In this document: positions 44,780 through 58,420 of the stretch, in pieces
Layout: every line of letters begins with the position of its first letter
How positions within the stretch are numbered: position 1 is the first letter of the stretch
DNA from: Cristatella mucedo
Lineage: Eukaryota; Bryozoa; Phylactolaemata; Cristatellidae
Assembly (NCBI GenBank): GCA_009760855.2
Contig: WPIO01000004.1
Span: forward strand, 8,570,001 to 8,634,000
Length of the DNA stretch: 64,000 nucleotides
Direction: 5' to 3'
Made by a program: the position numbers and the translations under genes
Notes under the pieces: generated by a model
What the model saw: only the letters and a program-made list of their open reading frames with translations
Database searches by the model: none
What the model was told of the DNA's origin: nothing

Positions 44780-45424
44780 GTGAGCCAGCGCGCGCGCGCG
44801 CTCGCGCTTACTCGCAGCACGCGCCGACCGATAGCCCGACGATCACGCCGCAAGCTCGACGTCACCACGCGCCGAGCCGGCGCCGCCGCCGCTCGGAGCT
44901 GAGAGCCTCGTCGCAGGAGCAGCGCTCGCCGAGAGCGTCGGCAGCAGCGGCGACGGCGGTGACGGGTCGCCGTCGGTCGCGCTGACGGCGGCCCGTCACC
45001 GGGTGAAACGGCCGACGTGCGGTTGACCGCCGCGCGGTGACGGGCGCTGGGTGATCGAGGCGAGGGAGTGACGCAGCGACTAACAAAACGAACGGCGAAC
45101 GGCGCCGTTCGACGGCACCGTTCGTTAGACGAACTCCACCAGCGACCGCCGCCGCCGCTTGCCTCTCGTGCCGCGCCGTGCCAGCCGGGGAGCCGTCTGA
45201 AGCAGACGGACGGACGGACGGACGGACGAGCTGCTGGGAGCCGGCTTCCGTTTCGATAGGGTCGAGTGCTAGCGAGTTGAGCTGTGGTCCGCGATAGGGA
45301 GCTCCTGGAGCCGTCTGTCGGGAGGCGACTTTCGAGTGGCGGCCTGCGAAAACCCGAGTCCAGAGACGGAGACCAGGGAGCCATGTATGAGAGCCGACTT
45401 CCAGTTTGCTTTCCGAGCTGCGGA
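44780..45424. other. intron sequence, GC-rich
   Basis: Starts with the donor of exon 44592-44779. CG alternations at 44790-44800 and a GGAC tetranucleotide run at 45208-45227. Confidence 0.5.
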
Positions 45425-45840
45425 GAGGGCGATTCAGTAGCGTACCACTACTACGTCACTACTACGTCACTACTAGTACCAGAGGGCGATTCAGTAGCGT
45501 TACTATTATTACATAGTACCATGCTATTACTAGTACAACTACTATTACACTTCTATTCCACTATTACCACTACTATTCCACTATTACCACTACTACGTCA
45601 CTACTAGTACTACTACTACGTCACTACTACTCCACTATTACCACTACTTTGTCACTACTAGTACCACTACTATTTCACTTCTATTCCACTATTACCACTA
45701 CTACGTCACTACTAGTACCACTACTACGTCACTACTATTCCACTATTACCACTACTTTGTCAATACTAGTACCACTACTATTTCACTTCTATTCCACTAT
45801 TACCACTACTACGTCACTACTAGTACCACTACTATTCACG
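45425..45840. repeat. complex minisatellite of CACTA/CTACTA words
   Basis: About 400 bp built from cactactacgtcactactag, taccactactattccac and ttcacttctattccactatt modules in varying order. A higher-order unit of about 120 bp (45605-45720 and 45735-45830) repeats. The first 60 bp contain a twice repeated agagggcgattcagtagcg. Confidence 0.9.
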
Positions 45841-46257
45841 ATATGGTTTGGAGCCTGCAGGAGGAGATGCAGGAAGTTCGCGATTTTAGGAGAGCTTGAA
45901 AAGAAAAACACGAAAGGCATCCGCTCAGGGACTTGAGTCGCCAAACACGTTTGTGCACACCAGAAGCTTTGCCAGCTGCCTCGCGAGTCAGCGTTCGTGC
46001 TACTTGACCTCTTCACCCGACCGACTAGCTGTAGCAGCGTTTAATAAGGAGCTGCGGATCGGCAGAGGGTCTGCTCTGCGAAAGTCGGTCTCGCGAATTT
46101 GAGGGAAATGCACTGTCACGAGTTGCGTGAACTCGTTTGTGGCCGTCATACTTCTACGATACGGGAGTAAAGGAAGGAGCGTGCTCCATCCAACTGCTTA
46201 ACCAACAACTTTCTTTTGGGACTGCTAAGGGGATAAGATGGAGCGCGAGTGCTCGCG

Positions 46258-46313
46258 TGAGAGAGAGAGAAAAAGAAAGAGAAAGAGAGAGAGAGACGGA
46301 GAGAGAGATAAAT

Positions 46314-46388
<75 letters not shown>

Positions 46389-46554
46389 AACGGACAGACA
46401 GACAGGCAGATAGAGAAAAAGAGAGAGATAGAAAATGAGAGAGATAGAGCGAGATATAGATAGAGAGAGAGAGAGAGAGAGAGATGTAGAGACATAGAGT
46501 GAGATAGAGACAAATAGATAGATAAAGGGAGAGAGAGAATGAGGGAGAGAATGA

Positions 46555-46615
<61 letters not shown>
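46258..46615. repeat. GA-rich array with GATA-like words
   Basis: About 360 bp of (GA)n blocks mixed with gata, gaca and aaag words, polypurine on the plus strand. Confidence 0.95.
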
Positions 46616-46619
46616 TAAC

Positions 46620-47538
46620 CAGTGCGTGAATGAGAGACGCTTAAGCGAGAAGAGTAGATTGAATGTGAAAGAATTGACAAATCTCGAACGCGAACCGAGC
46701 GGGGTCGACGGTCGCTGGTCGCCGTCACGGTCGTCGCTGACTTGAGCCGGCCTCGCACTCGAGTCGTCGCTCTGACCGCATCGGTCGCGCTGGGGCTCCG
46801 CCGCCGCTGTTGGCATCTGCCCGAGTGATTGCCTTCATTGATCTGCTTCCTTAATTACGTGAAGGATAATAGCGAGGCTGGAAGTCAAGCAGTGCTCAAG
46901 CTCTGTCACAAGTCATTAACCTCCTCGGTCGCAGCCGATGATTTGTATCTCGGCTAACGACGGCACCGCTCTCGCGTGCCGCCTCGAAGGCTTAGTCAGG
47001 CTTAGAGCTCCCCGACCGCTCTCGCGCACAACGATCCGAGACTAGAGTGGCGACGGGGCGCTGTCGCTTTACCCGGGCATTCCGAGTGCCTGCGCTCCGA
47101 GCCCCGCTCCGACCGGCTGCCCGTCTGTCGCCGACTTTCGCTTCGCCGTCCGTCCGCAGCGGCTGGCTGTCACAACGCGATCGCGAGTAGAGAGACGCCA
47201 GCCACCGTCGAACGGCTGCGCTAGACAGTGCACCGACGTAAGTGAAGGAGTGGCACGTGACCGGCTTGCGGTGGGTGCCCGACGGGGGGGGGGAGGGTGC
47301 GGGCGGGCGGTCGTGGCCCGTCAACTACTGCGATCGGCAAGACGCGCTCCGTCTCCCGTCTCTTTTTTCGCGCACGCGTGCGCCAAACGAAAAACGCTTG
47401 CCGCTTGAAGTCGCTCGAAACGCGTCGGTTCGAGGGCTGCTGCCCGCCTCCTCCCGAGCCGCCGACTTCCAACGCTGGCGGCCGCCGCCGCCGTCCGGTC
47501 GGCGTCGTCGGATGTCGTTGCGTTGATCACGCTTGCAG
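46620..47538. other. intron sequence before exon 47539
   Basis: No repeat family. It contains a G run at 47284-47295. Overlapping frames on both strands have no domain. Confidence 0.45.
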
Positions 47539-47769
47539 ACTTTCCACAAGTTCCTGTCGGGCGCGGCTTCGCCGCTCGAGCGGAGTCGCTACCTGCACCA
47601 GCTGAGCACCATCCTGCGCTGCGCCCTCGGCATGCTGCAGAAAGACTGCCAGGCGCTGCACTATCACGCTCTGGCAGCAGTGAGCAGGATCGTCGACCTC
47701 GGCCTGCTCTACCCTCCCGAGGACGACTCGTGTCGCCGCCGCACGTCTGACAGCAGCGCCGCCGCCGAG
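47539..47769 (+). CDS. internal exon of the same helical-repeat protein
   Basis: Acceptor cgcttgcag (ending 47538), donor gccgag/gtacgc (GT at 47770). Exactly 77 codons, phase 0 at both ends, so it joins exon 44592-44779 without a frame change ('STLTQ' followed by 'TFHKFLSG'). Helices: TFHKFLSGAASPLERSRYLH, LSTILRCALGMLQKDC and LHYHALAAVSRIVDLGLLYP. It ends in a Ser/Arg-rich linker (CRRRTSDSSAAAE). The alternation of amphipathic helices supports an ARM/HEAT-like solenoid. The antisense frames here are shadows. Confidence 0.82.
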
Positions 47770-48119
47770 GTACGCCGCACCAGCTTCGCCGCCTGCGGCG
47801 GCGTCGCCACGGGGGGGGGGGGAGCGCTGGGTAGGCAGACCAGCCCGCTCGGCCGCCGCCGCTCGGACGAGATCTCGCGTTACGAGACGGGCGGCGGCGT
47901 CCTTGTTGAAGCGCCACTCCCGTCTGGTCTCACGTGCCGCACGAGACGGGAGCGAATGAGCGTGTGCATAAGAGATGCGTGCACCTGTCGAGTGCGTTTC
48001 GTCCCTGCTCTCTTTCATCCGCCGGCGACGAGCAAAGCGCAGGGCGGCCGACGGTGCCTTCAGCAGCGGCAGCGGCAGTGGGCGGCAGCAATAGCAGGAG
48101 TGCACTGGTAATGTAATGC
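47770..48119. other. start of a 14.9-kb intron
   Basis: Begins with the donor of exon 47539-47769; a run of 11 to 12 G at about 47811-47821. The coding frame stays open to 48111 but loses conservation-like pattern. Confidence 0.5.
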
Positions 48120-48955
48120 AACGCAAGCTCTTTTAGCAAAGGAGACACGTGATCAAACCTCTGGAACTTGAAGACCAGCCTTGCAGCCGTATTCATAGCC
48201 AGCTGCAGTAGCCAAGTTGCTTTTTTTTGGTAGCCCAGCCAAGAGGGAATTAAAATAATCAAGCCGAGACAGAACTAAGGAGCTAGTTAAATTTTTGCAA
48301 GCGACTGTGGAAGACAGCTCCTAATCTTAGATAGTGATCAGACGTGATAGTTAGCTGTAGAAGCAGTCTTCTGAATGACACTTTCAAAAATTAGACAGCT
48401 GTCGAAAACGACACCTAAATTTCGAGCACGTGGCGAGGGTCGCACAACAGCATCACCTATTAGAACAGCAAAGCCTTTTAATCCAGCCACACGCTTAGGG
48501 TGTCCTATGAGCAACAGTTCGGTTTTATTGTCATTTAGTTTCAAGAAATTTTCCGACATCCAGGATCGAATGTCGGCAAGGCAATCATTCAGTTTCTCAG
48601 TTGCTGCAGCAGATTCTGACGGTTTGAATGAAAAATACAGCTGAGTATCGTCAGCGTAAAAGTGATATCCTATTCCATGGGCCTGAATCACTTTCCCCAG
48701 AGATTGACTATAAATGGAGAACACCAAGCGACCGAGGACGGACCTTTGAGGGACTCCACAGGTGACTGGTCTCGTGGGTGATACCTGAGCCCCACACGGC
48801 ACGGATTGAACGCGATCAGGCAAGTGCGATTTAAACCACGCCAGTGCCTCGTCTGCCAGACCGACCGTTGTTCTCAATCGTTCAAGTAGAACATCGTGAT
48901 CAATGGTGTCGAAGGCAGCTTATAGATCTAGCAGAGCTAGGGCAATGACATTTAC
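48120..48955 (-). mobile_element. LINE reverse transcriptase fragment with intact YADD
   Basis: Minus strand. A nearly continuous frame reads the polymerase from 'LLDL' and 'AAFDTIDHDVLLERLR' (48955-48885, one stop after LLDL), 'GVPQRSVLGRLVFSIY', 'GYHFYADDTQLYFSF' with both catalytic Asp kept, 'WMSENFLKLNDNKTELLLIG', 'RNLGVVFDS', then after a frameshift 'TAARLVFKFQRFDHVSPLLKELA'. It differs clearly from the first family, so a separate L2/CR1-like lineage, and is the best preserved polymerase in the window. Both ends are truncated. Confidence 0.85.
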
Positions 48956-48959
48956 ATCC

Positions 48960-49584
48960 GAAGGCGGCCGCCGAGTATTGCGGTTGGCTTATTGGTCGAT
49001 AGATCGCCGAAGCCACTGCCTGGAAGCTACTGGGACGGCTCGACTGCCGGTACGAGCTGAAGGCGCGAATCCAGTGCTGAACCTGCTGCTGAATTCGTTG
49101 CAGTAGCTTCCAGCTAGCTCGCTTCGAGCCTCTCCACGCAATGGTCGCGAGGGCCGAGCTGCGAGCTCTTCGTTTGGCCCAGTGGGAGTTCACGCCTTCA
49201 ACGACCGAGGTCAAGGCGAACGCATTTTCTTTCCGACGAGCCCGAGTCGTCTCGGATGTCTCGGAGAGCCCCTGAGAGCAGACATTCGAGACATCCTGCT
49301 GTCTCTCGGATGTCTCGGAGAGCTCCAGCAGGCTGCTTCTTCGGGGGGCCCCCCCCCCGCCGCTCCCTGCGTTTGACCGTCGCTTAACAGATACGGCGCT
49401 GCTACATCGCTGCTGCTGCTACTGAAATCTACTGAATACTGAGGCACTGCTGCTGAAATCCTGTTCGAAGCTTGCTCGGCCTCCCATGAGCCAATCACAG
49501 GATTTCAATATTCAAAATTCAGCTCGAATACGCACAGAGTCCTATATATTTGTTGTCCTATAAACTGAGCAGGGTCCTAAATAG

Positions 49585-49585
<1 letters not shown>
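48960..49585. other. intron sequence; SINE B head and short repeats
   Basis: A partial SINE B head ('tttggcccagtgggagttca', 'cgaccgaggtcaaggcg') lies at 49173-49220. Next come two copies of tctcggatgtctcggagagc (49250-49270 and 49303-49322) with an inverted 'gagacatcc' between them. Confidence 0.5.

Positions 49586-49622
<37 letters not shown>
49586..49622. repeat. (TA)n microsatellite
   Basis: About 36 bp of TA repeats. Confidence 0.95.
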
Positions 49623-49623
<1 letters not shown>

Positions 49624-49829
49624 ACGAACAGTCCTACATGCATCTTGTGCCTGCAAGATACATATAAGATGGCCTCCGGCAAGTGCTGCTACGATGCGTG
49701 CAGGCGAAATGGATTCGTGAAATACAAATTCTATTAAAGGCAGCACGAAACGTTCGCGATGAAGAAAAACAAATATGAGTGCCGCAGCCCATCGACCGAC
49801 TGGACTGTGGTATCTTAATCTGAGCGTGC

Positions 49830-50250
49830 CCAAATTTCTGAGACGTTCAATTAGCCTAAATTTAGTAAACTCGATACATTGCTGTTCATTCGATTGCTAG
49901 CGAAAAGGTCATTCTTGTATATGATGTCCAGATTCCGAACAAAGGCTACGGTGGATTTACTTGCAGAGCCAAAGTTTAGCGGCGAGCATTCTAATACCGG
50001 AGTATACCAGCGTTGCCCATAAACTACTAAGCTGGTTTTATCGACTCTAGATTCGAAAAAGTTTGCTCTAATCCAAATGAGACTATCAGCAATACATGCC
50101 ATAGTCAGCTAAGAGAGTCCGATGTATTGCAAAGCAAGGAGTTATCTATTTGTTATGCTAGTCATTTGTGTACGGCGGCAAATCTAGGCATCTTGAAAAG
50201 ACGACTATATGGCATTGAGCGCAGAGGGCTTTGTAGTCGTCTCCATAAGC
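49830..50250 (-). mobile_element. degraded LINE RT fragment
   Basis: The minus-strand frame has 'IADSLIWIRANFFESRVDKT', corresponding to 'WM.SNFLKLNDDKT' in better copies, and 'NLDIIYKNDLFAS' corresponding to 'NLGV.FQSDL'. Strongly degraded. Confidence 0.55.
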
Positions 50251-50340
50251 TGGGAGCTAAACTTTAAGACGACGTCACTAGTGACACGCTGGACAGTGGT
50301 CGCATAAGTAGAGCTGGACAGAAGGATGGGGTAGTTTCTA

Positions 50341-51115
50341 ATAATAATAATAATGCACTTGATAAAGCACCCTCAGAGAACTCAATCTCTTTCTAGGCGC
50401 TTTACATTTGCTGCAAAGGGAAATGCAATTGAATGGTAAGTAAAATCATGCTTAAAAAACAAATAAAATGAATAATATGGTTAAGGGTGACATGCACAGG
50501 GTCAGCATGCAAATGTGGTTAGTGGCAGCATGCACAGTGTCAGCACGCATAAGCACATCAAGGACGAATCACAGGGACCCACTAAATGCTGTCCTAAATA
50601 GGTGTGTTTTTAAGTTCCTTTTAAATGTGGTCAGGTCAGAGGATGTTCTGACGCAGGTCGGGAGTGAGTTCCAGGCTTTGGGAGCATACGAACTAAATGC
50701 ACGGTCTCCAAAGGATTTGAGGTTCGTACGAGGTATTTGTAGACTGTTGGATTCCGAAAAGCGGGTCGTACGATGCTTGGCCTGATGGAGTAGTATAGTA
50801 TTAGTATAGTATAGTATAGTATTAGTTAGTAGTATAGTATAGTAGTAGACAGATAGGCTGGAGCCATAGAATGAACGGACCTAAAAGAGAGCGACAAAAC
50901 CTTGGTCAATCCGTTGCTTGACTGGCAGCCAGTGCAGGTCGGCGAGAAGTGGAGTAATGTGGCAACTGCGACGCTCACGACAGGCAAGCCTAGCTGCAGA
51001 GTTTTGCACCAGCTGCAATCGCCTGATCGCACATGCTGGTAGGCCAGTAAGCAGTGAGTTGCAGAAGTCGAGACGAGATGTCACGAATGCATGGACCAAC
51101 TTGCTCAGGTCCCAC
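50341..51115 (-). mobile_element. LINE 3' portion (first family) with (ATT)n tail
   Basis: (AAT)n at 50341-50353. On the minus strand: '[20 protein letters not shown]', '[20 protein letters not shown]', '[10 protein letters not shown]', '[13 protein letters not shown]' and the end of the coding tail. A run of (TAGTA)n words at about 50790-50850 interrupts the coding tail. Truncated at 51115. Confidence 0.85.
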
Positions 51116-51489
51116 TAGAGCGAGCGCTCCAGTTGTAACAACCAGCCAGAGCCAGCGGCTGCGAGCGCCTGTGGCCGTCTGTTCGGGTACCGAGGCGTAT
51201 CTCGGCGGGGCGGCGGTCGGTGTGCGAGTTAGTTCGGCTCGAAGAAGTGGTCTGGCCCAGCTGCGGTCATGCTCGGCGGCGGCGTCTCGAGGCGCGGGTC
51301 GCCGCTCGCTCGCCGCCGCCGAGCGGCCTCTTTTCGGCGGGGCGCGTGTCGATGTCGCTCGCTCGAGAGTGCAGTCGCGCTCGGCAACTGCAGGCTACTG
51401 AAGTAGCTCGGCGTGCGAGCCGAGTTCACTACTCATGAGTACGCTCATGAGAGCCTCGGGCGCCGGCGTCTGGGAGTCTTCCGTGAAGC

Positions 51490-51668
51490 TGATCCACTAC
51501 CCACACTTGCATGCTGCATGTCACCCCTAACCGTGTTATTCGTGCTGTTTATAAAGCACGATACCACTCACCATTCGATCGTGTTTCCTTTGCAGTACAT
51601 TTAAAGCGCCCAGAAAGAGATTGAGTTCTCTGACGGCGCTTTATCAAGTGCATTGTTATTATTATTTT
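51490..51668 (+). mobile_element. LINE 3' end (first family) with ATT tail
   Basis: 'gcatgtcacccctaaccgtg', 'ttcgatcgtgtttcctttgc', 'taaagcgcccagaaagagat', 'gacggcgctttatcaagtgc' and ATT repeats. Confidence 0.85.
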
Positions 51669-51724
51669 TATTGGTTCCTTACGGCCGCTAATAAAGCACA
51701 GCTGCCTCGCCTACACGCCGCAGC

Positions 51725-51912
51725 CTCCCGATATAGATATAATTAATTGTCTTAAATATATTATATATCTATAATCTATATATCTATATATATCACATAT
51801 CTATATATAATCTATTAATCTATATATCTACACATATCATATAATATAATCATATCATATCATATAATCTATATATCTATATAATCTATATCTTAAATGT
51901 ATTATATATCTT
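51725..51912. repeat. AT-rich TATATC/TATATA repeat
   Basis: About 190 bp of tatatct, atcatat and ctatata words. It abuts the 3' end of the SINE B that follows (minus strand), so it may have grown from that SINE's tail. Confidence 0.9.
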
Positions 51913-51913
51913 A

Positions 51914-52043
51914 AATTCATTTGCACGGCGCCCTAAGAGAACGTAATCTCCATTCAGGCGCTTAACTTACCTGTACAGGTTCAGGGCTCGACCACAAGAC
52001 CTTGGTCGTTATAGGCTAGCAACTTACCCCTAAGCCAAACCAG
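51914..52043 (-). mobile_element. SINE B copy
   Basis: Minus strand: 'tggtttggcttaggggtaag' head, 'gtcgagccctgaacc' B box, 'cgcctgaatggagattacg' and 'gggcgccgtgcaaatgaatt' end. Confidence 0.75.
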
Positions 52044-52049
52044 GCCGTT

Positions 52050-52700
52050 ATGTTTCCTTTCGTAGCTCGGAGATTTATTTTAGATCAGCAACAGCAACAT
52101 AGCGAGCCTTTTCTCTGCTGCCCGAGCCAGCGACCTGTTCAGCAGGCTAGTTTAAATCTGGCACTTTACCTCGAATAGCTGGCTCGGCGAGCGAAGAGCC
52201 CTCTGGCGGTGGATTTCGGCATTGGTCGGCCGCCCGGGCCGACCAATGCAGTCGATTGCAGCTAATTGCACGAGCGCGTGCGAGCGTTGGTGTGACGTTT
52301 TGTGCGTTCACCCTTGAACAGTGATGCAGTCGAAAGTGCAATCGAAAGTGCAGCTTCGTCCATGCAGCCACGTCCATTGGATTTGCGATGCATTCCAGTC
52401 GATTTGCGGTGCAGTTCGGCAGCGGTCAGCGCCTCTGGAGCCTATTTTCGCGATATCGGCGAGCGCAGCAATATGATGGAATTCGGTGGGTACATTATAA
52501 CGAACGCACGCTGTAATGTTCGCTAGAGATGCGAGCTTCGCGCTGCTGCAGATTTCCAGTCAGTTTTTGCCAAGTGGAAGGGGATTGCGGTGGACTTCGG
52601 TCATTCGTCGAGTCCCACCCTTTCCATGGCGTCGAACAGCGGAGGTAAAGCGGCGTCGGCGTCGTTGACGGAGCTCGATGATAGGTTGACAGGCGCTGAG
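52050..52700. other. no recognised repeat; possible short exon at 52626
   Basis: An ATG at 52626 (ccATGGCGTC) opens MASNSGGKAASASLTELDDR and runs into a SINE B. It has a good start context, but no splice donor lies before the SINE, so it is left uncalled. Confidence 0.3.
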
Positions 52701-52709
52701 GCTCGCGTG

Positions 52710-52845
52710 AATGGTTGTGTGAACAGTGCTTCGCCCCGAAGGTGTGACCGAGGTCGTCGGCTCGAGTCTCGTGGCATCCGTGATGGCACACGCCGAAGAA
52801 TAGAGATTAAGTTCTTATAGGGCGCTATACAAATGAATTACATTT
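52710..52845 (+). mobile_element. SINE B copy, partial head
   Basis: 'gtgaccgaggtcgtcggctc', 'gagtctcgtggcatccgtga' and the 3' end 'cgaagaatagagattaagtt' to 'gggcgctatacaaatgaatt'. The A-box part is diverged. Confidence 0.75.
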
Positions 52846-53166
52846 TTAAAACGTTGGCGGCGAGTGAGTGTGCAGGCACGGCTTTTCGGTTCCATTTATC
52901 GACTCACTGGCGGAAAAGCAAAATGCCGGCCGCCTTCCGAGTGAGACTGCACAAAGTCGTTTCCCTTACGGTCGGTGTATCGAAACGTCCTCGATTTGAC
53001 ATTTTTGTTGCCTTACAAAAGCACTCTGTTATTCAGCGATCTAGTGGCGGTCGAGGAAGGGAGAGCGGGTCGGACTCGTCGCGAGGAACCAGCCCGCTAA
53101 TCTTCTCGGGATTGGCTGTACGAACAAGGTCAAGGTTTGGCAATCTCGTCGGCACCGTCGCCGTTG

Positions 53167-54118
<952 letters not shown>

Positions 54119-54209
54119 CATATAATATCTATATATCATATCTATATATAGCTCCAGCCCCCCCCCCCCGCTGAGAGAGCCCGGAATCCCAAGCAGCCAC
54201 CAGCAGCCA

Positions 54210-55304
54210 GTGGGGTACCAGATGGAGGCTTGTCTGGTGACGTGCGGTCGGCATCCATCTTTGAAGCAGGGGGCTATCATTTTATTTGTCAGTAGGATTG
54301 AAAAGGCATCTTCTTCGCGAGCGTGCTATTTGAGCCGGTTTCTAGAGCGGCTGTCACTTCTTAGTGGGTCGGCGGTATTTATAGATGCGGCATTGCTTTT
54401 CCAGAAGGGGTAATGAGGCGCGTCCTTAAGGCCCGTCTGTCTCAGGAGCGCCTGCTGGAGGCCTGGCGAGCGCGTCGGACTATCCGATTTGGGGCAGCGA
54501 CTCCTTACTTGAGGACGGTTCCAAAATCATTAGCAGATCTCCCGAGATCTCGCGCCGGGGCGGCGCAGCAACGCGGCACGGCGGCGAAGTCTCTGCCGAC
54601 AGCCGATCCGCCGCTGGCGCCGCCGCCGCCGCCGCCGCCGCCGCGCACCTGCCGGCTGCGACAGCTGCTCGGGCAGCTGCCTCTAGCCAGCGAGCAGCTG
54701 TCGCAGCGAGTCTCCGTCGTCTTTTCTTTTTAGACCACCAATAGAGCCGTTTCCGGGCAGCGCGTCTTTTGCTCGACAAACTCTCAGTCTCGTCAAGAGG
54801 TAGGATAGGCTACTCGTTTCTTTTAGAGAAAGTGAGAGCTCGGCGAGAGCTCAGCGAGTCTTCCACGCCTTCGACGCTTTTAAGGAGCAATAACGATAGG
54901 GTGGTTATAAAGCGCTTCCTGGTGGGGCAGGCCTCGGGTGCTGAGAGGATTTCCTCGGAAGAGTCAGCCAGTTATTTCTAGGAACATGGCCGTAGTTTTA
55001 TTCGCTTATTGAAGACTGGCGAGGCCTGCTGCCGGGCGGCGGGCCTTCGCAGGTTACGCCGGCTTAAGCTTCGGACTCCGAAAAGGTCAAAAGGGTCAAA
55101 AGGGCCACCGGGATCGAGAGGCGGCGGCGGCCAGGACGGAGGGATTCCGTCAAACGGCGGTCCTTCAGCCCCATCCAGATTCCCGACTTCCGATTCCCGA
55201 GCGAGTCGCTTGGGAGAGCGTCGCTGGCGTCTTTTCGGAGGGGAAGGACGGAACGCTACGGAAGCCCGCGACACGAGGCGGCGGCGCGAGCGACCGGTAA
55301 TAAC
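54210..55304 (+). other. series of open plus-strand frames of unknown nature
   Basis: Successive frames (54210-54413, 54413-54733, 54769-54981, then the same frame again from 55009 after one TAG) read protein-like stretches such as LSQERLLEAWRARRTIRFGA, RVVIKRFLVGQASGAERISS and RLRRLKLRTPKRSKGSKG. They overlap end to end with two frame changes. No domain was recognised. It could be a decayed gag-like or host sequence or simply stop-poor DNA. Confidence 0.25.
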
Positions 55305-56290
<986 letters not shown>

Positions 56291-56295
56291 CACCG

Positions 56296-56320
56296 ACGCA
56301 CGCACACACACACATTGACG

Positions 56321-56417
<97 letters not shown>

Positions 56418-56549
56418 GAGCACACACATACACACACTCACGCACACACACACGCTCACACACACACACACACACGCACGCACACACACACACACACGCG
56501 AGCACACACATACACACACTCACGCACACATGCGCGCACGCGCACACAC
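56296..56549. repeat. compound (CA)n with CGCG and TACA interruptions
   Basis: About 250 bp. A block of roughly 60 bp ending gcgagcacacacatacacac is present twice (about 56414-56440 and 56497-56523). Confidence 0.95.
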
Positions 56550-56554
56550 AATGC

Positions 56555-57080
56555 GAGCCACGGGTGCTATTATTACGAACAAATTCGACTGACTGTCAGA
56601 TGAATCCTCCTCCCGCCCCTGCGTCTCGCTGTTCCATGGTGGTAGATCGTTGGCTTGAGTAGGGGGGCGCGTATAAACAGAAACGGGTCCAGCGACTCTC
56701 GTAGGTGGCAACCGCGACAATGACGACCTTGAGCAAGCATTGGCTTACTCTTAAATTGCTAGCCGGGACACAAGGGTAAGAGCTTAGCGGTATTTGGCCA
56801 GACGCCGTGGTCTACTACGGTAAAGAATTACTACGTTACCCGATTATGGATGAGCAACTACGTCCAGGTCGAATGCCAAAAATGGGGGTTCAAGACAGTC
56901 CTTCCGAACGGAGTTATGGCCGAGAGTTACGGCCGACTTACGGCCGAGATAGCCTGGCCAGCCGACATCGATGGGCCACTCCAGCTGTCCGCGAAGGCCG
57001 CGACGCGCCGCGCCGCGGCAGCTCCCGAACCTCCTCCTTCCTCCCCGCTTGAGCAAAGCGCTCGTCACGATCCCACGATT
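56555..57080. other. no recognised gene
   Basis: Short frames only. Confidence 0.4.
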
Positions 57081-57721
57081 CCACTGCTGCGCTCTCACTG
57101 CGCTCTCACTGCGCTCTCACTGCGCTCTCTCTCTCACTGCGCTCTCTCTCTCACTGCGCTCTCTCTCTCACTGCGCGCTCTCTCTCTCACTGCGCGCTCT
57201 CTCTCTCACTGCGCGCTCTCTCTCTCTCTCTCTCTCTCACTGCGCGCTCTCTCTCTCACTGCGCGCTCTCTCTCTCACTGCGCGCTCTCTCTCTCACTGC
57301 GCGCTCTCTCTCTCACTGCGCGCTCTCTCTCTCTCACTGCGCGCTCTCTCTCTCTCACTGCGCGCTCTCTCTCTCTCACTGCGCGCTCTCTCTCTCACTG
57401 CGCGCTCTCTCTCTCACTGCGCGCTCTCTCTCTCACTGCGCGCTCTCTCTCTCTCACTGCGCGCTCTCTCTCTCACTGCGCGCTCTCTCTCTCTCACTGC
57501 GCGCTCTCTCTCTCTCACTGCGCGCTCTCTCTCTCTCTCTCCGCGCGCTCTCTCTCTCACTGCGCGCGCTCTCTCTCTCTCACTGCGCGCTCTCTCTCTC
57601 TCACTGCGCGCTCTCTCTCTCTCACTGCGCGCTCTCTCTCTCTCACTGCGCGCTCTCTCTCTCTCACTGCGCGCTCTCTCTCACTGCGCTCTCTCTCACT
57701 GCGCTCTCTCTCACTGCGCTC
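57081..57721. repeat. CT array with CACTGCGCG higher-order unit
   Basis: About 640 bp. The unit is 17-20 bp: cactgcgcgctctctctct with one to two CT units added or lost. The flanks have the shorter form cactgcgctctct. Long frames (CALSLSLR types) are artefacts. Confidence 0.95.
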
Positions 57722-57724
57722 AGG

Positions 57725-58420
57725 ACGTTCAGGGTGTTTTTCAGACAAACGACTCTGCTGTGCCCTAAAAGCAAGCCAGACTGGCGCTTAGCCACGGGTA
57801 ATTTGGGCGCGGCGGGCCAACTATTGTTGTGTAATGTAACGTAACGTAATCCCTATTTAGTCACCAATAGCATAGCTGAAATAAAGAAGCCTGTGGCGCG
57901 TCTGTCAGAGGCCGGACTGAAGCGCTCAGCCGCTTTCAAGTAAGCTCCGCTCGCTTGAAAGCGAAGCGCGTCTGCTCTTTCCTGCTGGCTCAGCAATCAG
58001 GAGAGGTAAACAGGTCGTATGACGTCACGTTCGCGACGATTTTCGGTCACGCTCACTCAAGGTCATCCCCTCCCTGAAATAGTTCGCAGCTAGGGGCCGG
58101 ATGGGACGTAATCTCGGCTTGTGGCTTGGCAGGTGCCACTTAATAATTCGATAGCGGGAGAACCCTATTAGGTTTAGTCGAGCTGACTTACGAGGGCCTC
58201 TCGCACTGTAGCCGAGCTGGGATGAATTGAAGAGGCTTCGTGTACTCCTCGCGGCAGTGCGCCGTCGTCGGCGAACGCCTAGTACTCCTAGATCATTTCC
58301 ATTCAGCTCCGCCACGTCGTATAGCTTTAAACCAACTTTCGCTCGCCCTCAAAATTAAGCGGAACCTTTCAATTTAGAGAGATTCGCAAGTCGTTTAACG
58401 CGGAAGGTATTTCTCGCCCG
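57725..58420. other. no recognised gene
   Basis: No domain or repeat family. The inverted words 'cgctttcaagtaagctccgc/tcgcttgaaagcg' at 57930-57965 form an imperfect hairpin. Confidence 0.4.

Noticed and set aside
56850-57791. 313- and 265-codon open frames
   Set aside because: Translation of the CACTGCGCG/CT array.
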